Source: Pseudoneurospora amorphoporcata
Lineage: Eukaryota; Ascomycota; Sordariomycetes; Sordariales; Sordariaceae
Reading direction: 5' to 3'
Length of the DNA stretch: 64,000 bases
NCBI GenBank assembly: GCA_033297205.1
Contig: MU859101.1
Span: 124,001-188,000 of the forward strand
Each line of letters starts with the position of its first letter. Within the stretch, counting starts at the first letter, position 1. This document shows positions 59,155 through 64,000 of the stretch, piece by piece. The notes beneath the pieces are model-generated. The model was not told where the DNA came from. It saw only the letters and a list, made by a program, of their open reading frames with translations, and ran no database searches. The translations under genes and the position numbers were made by a program.

Positions 59155-60573
59155 ATGAGGCTCATCATCCGCGACAACGCCGAATCCGCGAGCTCCTATG
59201 TGGCCGACTTCATCGCCAATCGCATTACCTCCTTCTCTCCTACCCCAACACATCCCTTTGTCCTCGGTCTTCCAACTGGCTCCAGTCCCCTTGGCGTCTA
59301 CAAGTCTCTTGTGGAGAAGTGCAAAGCTGGTTTGGTCTCCTTCGAAAATGTCATAACCTTCAACATGGTAAGAACAACAACTCTCATCTTTCTCTTCCCA
59401 TATTTTGCTGACCATGATTTCAGGACGAATACGTCTCCCTTCCCCCGACACACCCTCAATCCTACGCCTCTTACATGCACGACAACTTCTTCTCCCACGT
59501 CAACATCCCTCCGCAAAACATCAATCTCCTCAATGGCCTTGCTCCAGACCTTGCTGCCGAGTGCTCACGCTACGAATCCAAGATTGCTGCCGCCGGCGGA
59601 ATTGACCTGTTTCTTGCCGGCCTGGGAGAGGATGGACACCTAGCTTTTAACGAGCCTGGTTCCAGCTTGGCCTCACGAACGCGCGTCGTGACACTTGCGG
59701 GCGATACTATCCTCGCAAACAGCCGATTCTTCAAGGATGATGTGCATCAAGTACCCCGAACGGCGTTGACGGTGGGGGTAAAGACGGTCCTGGAGGCGAA
59801 GGAAGTGCTGATGCTCGTCCTTGGTGCGAGGAAAGCGAGAGCATTGAAAAAGTGTGTAGAGGATGGGGTGAGCGGTATGTGGACGAGCTCGGCATTGCAG
59901 ATGCATGAGAGGGCTATCGTGGTTTGTGATGAGGAGGCGGCGGGTGAACTACGGTGGAAGACCGTCAAGGTTCGTACTTCCATCCGTTGGGTATTGGGGA
60001 AGAACAGACGGTGCTAATGTGTTGCAGTACTTCAAATCGGTTGAACACCGAGAATCGGGCCATGACCGCTGTCATGACCAATGCTTGCCCACCCGGAACC
60101 ATCTTTGTACATGCCAGACCAACCCCAAAACCGCCGCAGGACCACTAACACCCGAGACAACACCAAAAGCAACGGCCACCCACACCTCGTCTTCTCCCAT
60201 TTCTCCGGTAGCCGAAACAGGCCCAACTTTTCTCGACACACCCGTTGAGCCAGCGCACTCTTCAGTCTATACAGTTCTGGAAAAAGAAATCCTGGCCCAA
60301 CCCGTGCCCAAAAGCCATGGTCTCCTAGGGCTTCTAGGGACTTCATCATATCCACCCATCGAGTCAACCACCCGCCATTCCCGAGCGCCGTCTCAAGCTC
60401 GGTCCCACTCCCAGTCGCGATCGGACGGCCATGCCTCGGACGGAGACTCTGAAGCAGAGTCGGAGTACATTGACCTACAGCCAGACAGAATGGCCTCCAG
60501 GCTGAGTGATCCCGCGTTTGCTGCTGAAGCCTTGAGAAGGTTGACTCCTAATCCTGAAGAGCCAAGAAGGTAA
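59155..60573 (+). CDS. dam1: Glucosamine-6-phosphate deaminase with C-terminal extension
   Basis: Three exons: 59155-59367, 59424-59969, 60028-60573, giving 434 residues; introns of 56 and 58 nt. The NagB-family catalytic residues line up with bacterial numbering: Asp72 and Glu73 in FNMDEY, Asp141-Gly-His143 in GEDGHLAFNEPG, and Glu148. The sugar-phosphate loop LGLPTGSSPLG is near residue 38. The enzyme turns glucosamine-6-phosphate into fructose-6-phosphate and ammonia. The core ends at KTVKYFKSVE (about residue 259); animal and bacterial enzymes stop close to here. The last 175 residues are a low-complexity tail with Pro/Thr/Ser, an SRSD/DSEAESEY stretch and ALRRLTPNPEEPRR. The tail frame looks coding except for its first 30 residues (HRESGHDRCHDQCL), where a missed intron is possible. 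Confidence 0.92.
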
Positions 60574-60979
60574 CTATTGGAGGCGAGGAGGGCATCGGGT
60601 TCAAGTCCGATGCTATATCAAACTTGCGGGTGGAGAGTGGTAAAGATTGTCCCGGTGACTGATACGTGACGGAGTACACTGACTGTATTTGCTAGTCTGG
60701 TAAATAGCCCAAAGAACAAAGCATGACTACTAAACCAACCATTTTCTCATTGTCACCCTAACACAAACAAGTGAACATCCGTCCCAAACGGCACGCCTAG
60801 GAGATTAAATGAAGGAAATGAAGTTGTATATCACAGTAAGTATCTCCTGGGTCTGTTGAAATAACGAGGAACCAAAACGAAGTCCAAGACCGAGGCAATT
60901 TCCAATACCAAAGAGCGTTTCATCGCACCAAATAACGGAAGATCATGTCATGAATCATATCCAAGCTGACGAAAGCCGC
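60574..60979. other. Intergenic between convergent dam1 and nag3
   Basis: 406 bp of 3' flank. A stem-loop (GCATCGG, GTTCAAGT loop, CCGATGC) at about 60592-60613 resembles a tRNA T arm without any other tRNA part. It may fold in the dam1 3' UTR or be a chance palindrome. Confidence 0.45.
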
Positions 60980-63900
60980 TTAACCAAGCGAAGCAAACTG
61001 TAAATCGTTTTAGCACTTGATCACTTTCTCTCTTGTATTGGAAAAAGGAGACACTCACCTGCTCAACCCCATTTGTAATTTCTTCCCAAACCTGCTGGAC
61101 CTCAAATCCCATGTCCAACAAGGTTTCCACGCTATTCTGCTGCCCGTTCCTCGTATCCCCATCCCCTGAGCTACCATTACTCACCCAGCTCAGCACGCAA
61201 CAAGCCATCTTATCCCTCTTATTCTGTCTCAGCCCCAACATGACCAAGCCCTGCAACACCAGATTCGCCTGCTGTCCCGCAATGGACATGGACGGAGACA
61301 TAACAGGCGCAATAATCCCTCCCGTGAACTCCATCCCGCCACTAGACGCCGACGACGGGAGAGAAGGGTACTCCCGTCCTAAATCGGTGCTGATCACTAT
61401 GGAGCCTACCAGCTGCTCCGCGGCTCCTTCTAGCCCTGCGGCTTGGATCTTGGCGCGGATGATCCATGTGTACGTGGGATTGGAAGAGAAGAGAGCGAGC
61501 CGGTAGAGGTGGAGGATCTCAGGCGAGGAGTAGGACGAGACGAAGGAGAGGACGGATTCTTGTTCTGCGGTTGGGGTTGGTGTTGGGGTGCTCGGGGTGC
61601 GGCCGTAGATGAGGTCGAATGAGACTCCGGCGCGCTGGAGGGTGGTGGGCAGGTCTGGGGGTGAAGACCAGGTTTGGAGAGAGGGCAGGAGGAGGTTGAA
61701 GATTTTGCGGGTGCGAAAAGTCGATGGCGACGAAGAAGCCGAGGAGGGAGAAACGTCCCAGCCGCAGGTGGTAGAGAACCAGGATTTCAGGCCGGAGGAG
61801 GCAGCAGCTGAGGGGGTGGTGGAGGAAGTGGTGGAGCCGGGGGTTATAGCTGATGAACTGAAAGTGTCGGAATGGTCGAGCGGGATACCGGGGAAGATTC
61901 CCGGGATGCAGCACCCCAGCTGGAGTTGTTTGATATCCGGGTGTTTCTGCATGAGGTTCCGCACGGCCCGGCGGTGGAGGGAGTACCCTATCGACACGTT
62001 GCGTTTGGACGGGTCGACGAAGATGGCGCCTATGACGCCCGTGGAAGTGGAGGGGAGGTAGTAAGTTGAGCAAAACCCGTATAAGGCGCCGGTGGAGGAG
62101 TTGCGCACTACAAAGTGCTGTTCTTCCATCATCATTTCGTGCTCCGTGTCCCCCCCGGTCGTCGGCATGGAGGCCCTGCTGCTGGACAGCGAGAACGATT
62201 CCGGGCCGAAGGCATAGAAGTACTGATGGTTAGGAGCGCTGCCGCGGGCCATGGCGAACAGCAGATCTTTTAGTCCCTTGTTATCTCTTTCCACGTCGTA
62301 GGGCTCGACGAGCCAGTGCTGCGTTCGGGTCTTTGCTTTGCCGCCCGTTGAGCTTTGCGCAGCCTTGCGGGGTGCTTTGCGAAGGGTACCGGGTAGGGTC
62401 CCGTGGGGGGTGAAAGCACCGAATAAGGCGCGCACCAAGGCGGACATGGCGGTTTCGGTGAAGTCGAAGGTGCAGATGTAGGTCCCGATAGACTTGTCCA
62501 TGGCGAAGTCGTAGGGGGAGGAGACGGCCACGACGATGAGGTTCTTCTTGTGTCCCGAGGCTTTGAGGAGGGAGCACATCATTGCTACGTGCTTGGTGAA
62601 GCCGGCTTGGTAGAGGTTTCTGTTGGCGTCGGCGGTGAGGAGGATGATGGTTGAGGCGCGTTGGATGAGGGATTCGTGGACTTGGTGGTGTTAGTCAGGA
62701 GGCATGAAGAAGGAAGGGGGAATTGGAGAGTTACCTGGCCGCACACCATTAGCGGTATACGATGTGTGAAGCAGCTTTCCATGTCTAGCACGCGCTAGAG
62801 ATCTTCCAAGTTCTCTAAACACCCCCTCACCACTCATGATAGCACTGCGCTCCCGATGTATCCATTTATCATGCATCGGATTCTCCGACTTGACCTTGGC
62901 CGAGCTGCCCTCAAGAATAGTCTTGGTCATCGCGCTCGCCGGCAACGGCTTCACCAGCGGCGTCAGCAACAACAGTTCCTCCTCCTGATGCATGCTCTCA
63001 TTCAGCGGCAACAGCTTCTCGTTATCCCTCATGACCGTAATCGAGTCATCATACGCCTTCATGCTCAGCGCCAAATGACTTGGATGGATCTGCTTCAACA
63101 GCGAGATCCCCGGTGGGTTGAGCGCCTTCGCCCAATCTGTGCATCCCCTCTTCATCTTCAACACCCTCCTAAGACTCGTGTAAATCCTCTCTTTTGTCAA
63201 AACCTCATTCTCAAGTCCCAATTTCAGCCCCGAAATCGCCTCAAGCTGGACATCATACGCCCTGCACAACAACACCAAATCACACCCCGCCTGCACAGCC
63301 ATGATGGTGCCCGTCCTCACCCCCATTTCCGTTTGAAGCGCTTCCATTTCCAAACACTCCGATATCGCCACGCCGTCTGTAAACCCCAGCTCTTCTCTTA
63401 GGAGCTCATCAACCACTTGCTCGGATAAACACGCATGCGCAACTTTCATGCTCGGATTCGCGATCCCGCACCCGCCGACGAACATGGCGTCCAGTTTTCC
63501 CGTGGCTATGGCGTTGCGGAAGGGCACCAAAGCTGACAGAGACAATTCTTCCAGCGTTTGCGTGATGATGGGGATATCCAAACTCGACCCAAGGAAATCC
63601 AAGTTCCCGTACGAAGGGAAATGTTTACCGCACGTGGCGACGCCGGCGTCTTTATAGCCCTTTATGGCGGCGATGCCATACTGCGAGACTTCTTGCGGGT
63701 CGTCGGAGGTGGCGCGCACTCCCAAGGGTTGGTAGCGCGCGTTGGTGAGCACGTCGAGAACGGGACCGAGGATCAGATTGACGCCGCAGGCGGAGACTTC
63801 GGTTGCTGTTGCTTTGGCGATCTCGTAGGCTAGATTTAGGTGCCTGTCGGAGGAGGTGGAGGAAGGGGAAGGACTGGAGGCGGCGGCTTGCCCCATTGAT

Positions 63901-64000
63901 GAGGGGAATTGGCAGATGAGGGATTCGTCGAAGAGGGAGTTTACGCCGCCGTTTTCTTGGTCGAGGGCTATGAGGAGGGGTTGGGGGTGACCGGATTCGC
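60980..64000 (-). CDS. nag3: GH3 N-acetylglucosaminidase fused to a GNAT domain (partial at the right edge)
   Basis: Read on the minus strand: the frame enters at 64000 and runs to 62735, then 62680-61059, then 60997-60980 (FASLG-stop). Introns are 54 nt (donor GTAACT, branch GACTAAC, acceptor CCAAG) and 61 nt (donor GTGAGT, branch GCTAAA, acceptor TACAG). The GH3 core is seen in ALDQENGGVNSL, GVNLILGPVLDV, CGKHFPSYGNLDF, GVAISECLEMEAL. After the second splice come GH3-like strands (LLTADANRNLYQAGF) and then a GNAT acetyl-CoA motif (GAIFVDPSKRNVSIGYSLHRRAV). The N-terminus is outside the window. Classical NagZ-type GH3 enzymes have SDxL and a DSH loop; here Asp is replaced by Glu and the His is missing (see findings). 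The role is inferred as release of GlcNAc from chitin-derived substrates. It is convergent with dam1. Confidence 0.85.

Noticed and set aside
62585..62791. Frame suggesting a different junction in nag3 (THRIPLMVCGQ)
   Set aside because: Only the other frame (TANGVRP) is continuous with the GH3 domain and joins in phase to VHESLIQRAS through a consensus intron.

Overview
This is nuclear DNA of a filamentous ascomycete. Genes are spaced by long intergenic stretches. Introns are short (53-217 nt), with GT-AG ends and branch sites of the CTAAC/CTGAC type. Protein families present include a HET-domain protein, an SREBP with the fungal C-terminal domain, a quelling-type Argonaute and a GlcNAc-catabolic gene group. 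The combination of QDE-2, the bHLH/SREBP (SAH-2), an Srs2-type helicase (MUS-50) and an Ndt80-like regulator side by side points to the Sordariaceae, most likely Neurospora or a close relative. The genus is an inference from gene content, not from a database search.

Layout, left half. 1-352 is the 3' end of an unrecognised plus-strand gene. It is followed by a tRNA-Thr(AGT) at 1029-1100, a HET-domain gene (1752-3859, +), a small cysteine-containing ORF (4798-5082, -), a Whi2-like BTB protein (minus, ends 7705 or 7537, start unresolved), a GPATCH1/TGH-type splicing protein (11444-13727, -), a Kin1/MARK-family kinase (17135-19858, +) with a GC-AG intron, a DHDPS-family aldolase (21435-22439, +), a second identical tRNA-Thr (23208-23279, -), the Srs2-like helicase (23900-27283, -) and a single-pass membrane protein of unknown function (28839-30794, +).

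Middle. 30795-40524 is almost 10 kb with no convincing gene. It holds several small inverted-repeat elements. One is a 447-bp Tc1/mariner deletion derivative that keeps the C-terminal end of its transposase. Another is a TA-flanked element of about 0.77 kb. Downstream lies the SREBP gene (40525-43808, +), and then, after another 3.6-kb gap, the Argonaute gene qde-2 (47399-50795, +) with a long tandem RGG tail encoded in exon 1.

Right half. 51763 to the right edge is a GlcNAc-catabolism cluster: the Ndt80-like regulator ron1 (-), an atypical hexokinase hxk3 (-), glucosamine-6-phosphate deaminase dam1 (+) and a GH3 N-acetylglucosaminidase fused to a GNAT domain, nag3 (-, cut by the window edge). 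hxk3 and dam1 are divergent and may share a promoter region. Inferred pathway: GlcNAc is released by NAG3, phosphorylated by HXK3, deacetylated by an enzyme not in this window, and converted by DAM1 to fructose-6-phosphate, with RON1 as pathway regulator.

I saw no CRISPR, prophage or bacterial-type system. The most unusual items are the inverted-repeat elements, the odd catalytic motifs of the GH3-GNAT fusion, the C-terminal extension of the deaminase and the GC-AG intron.
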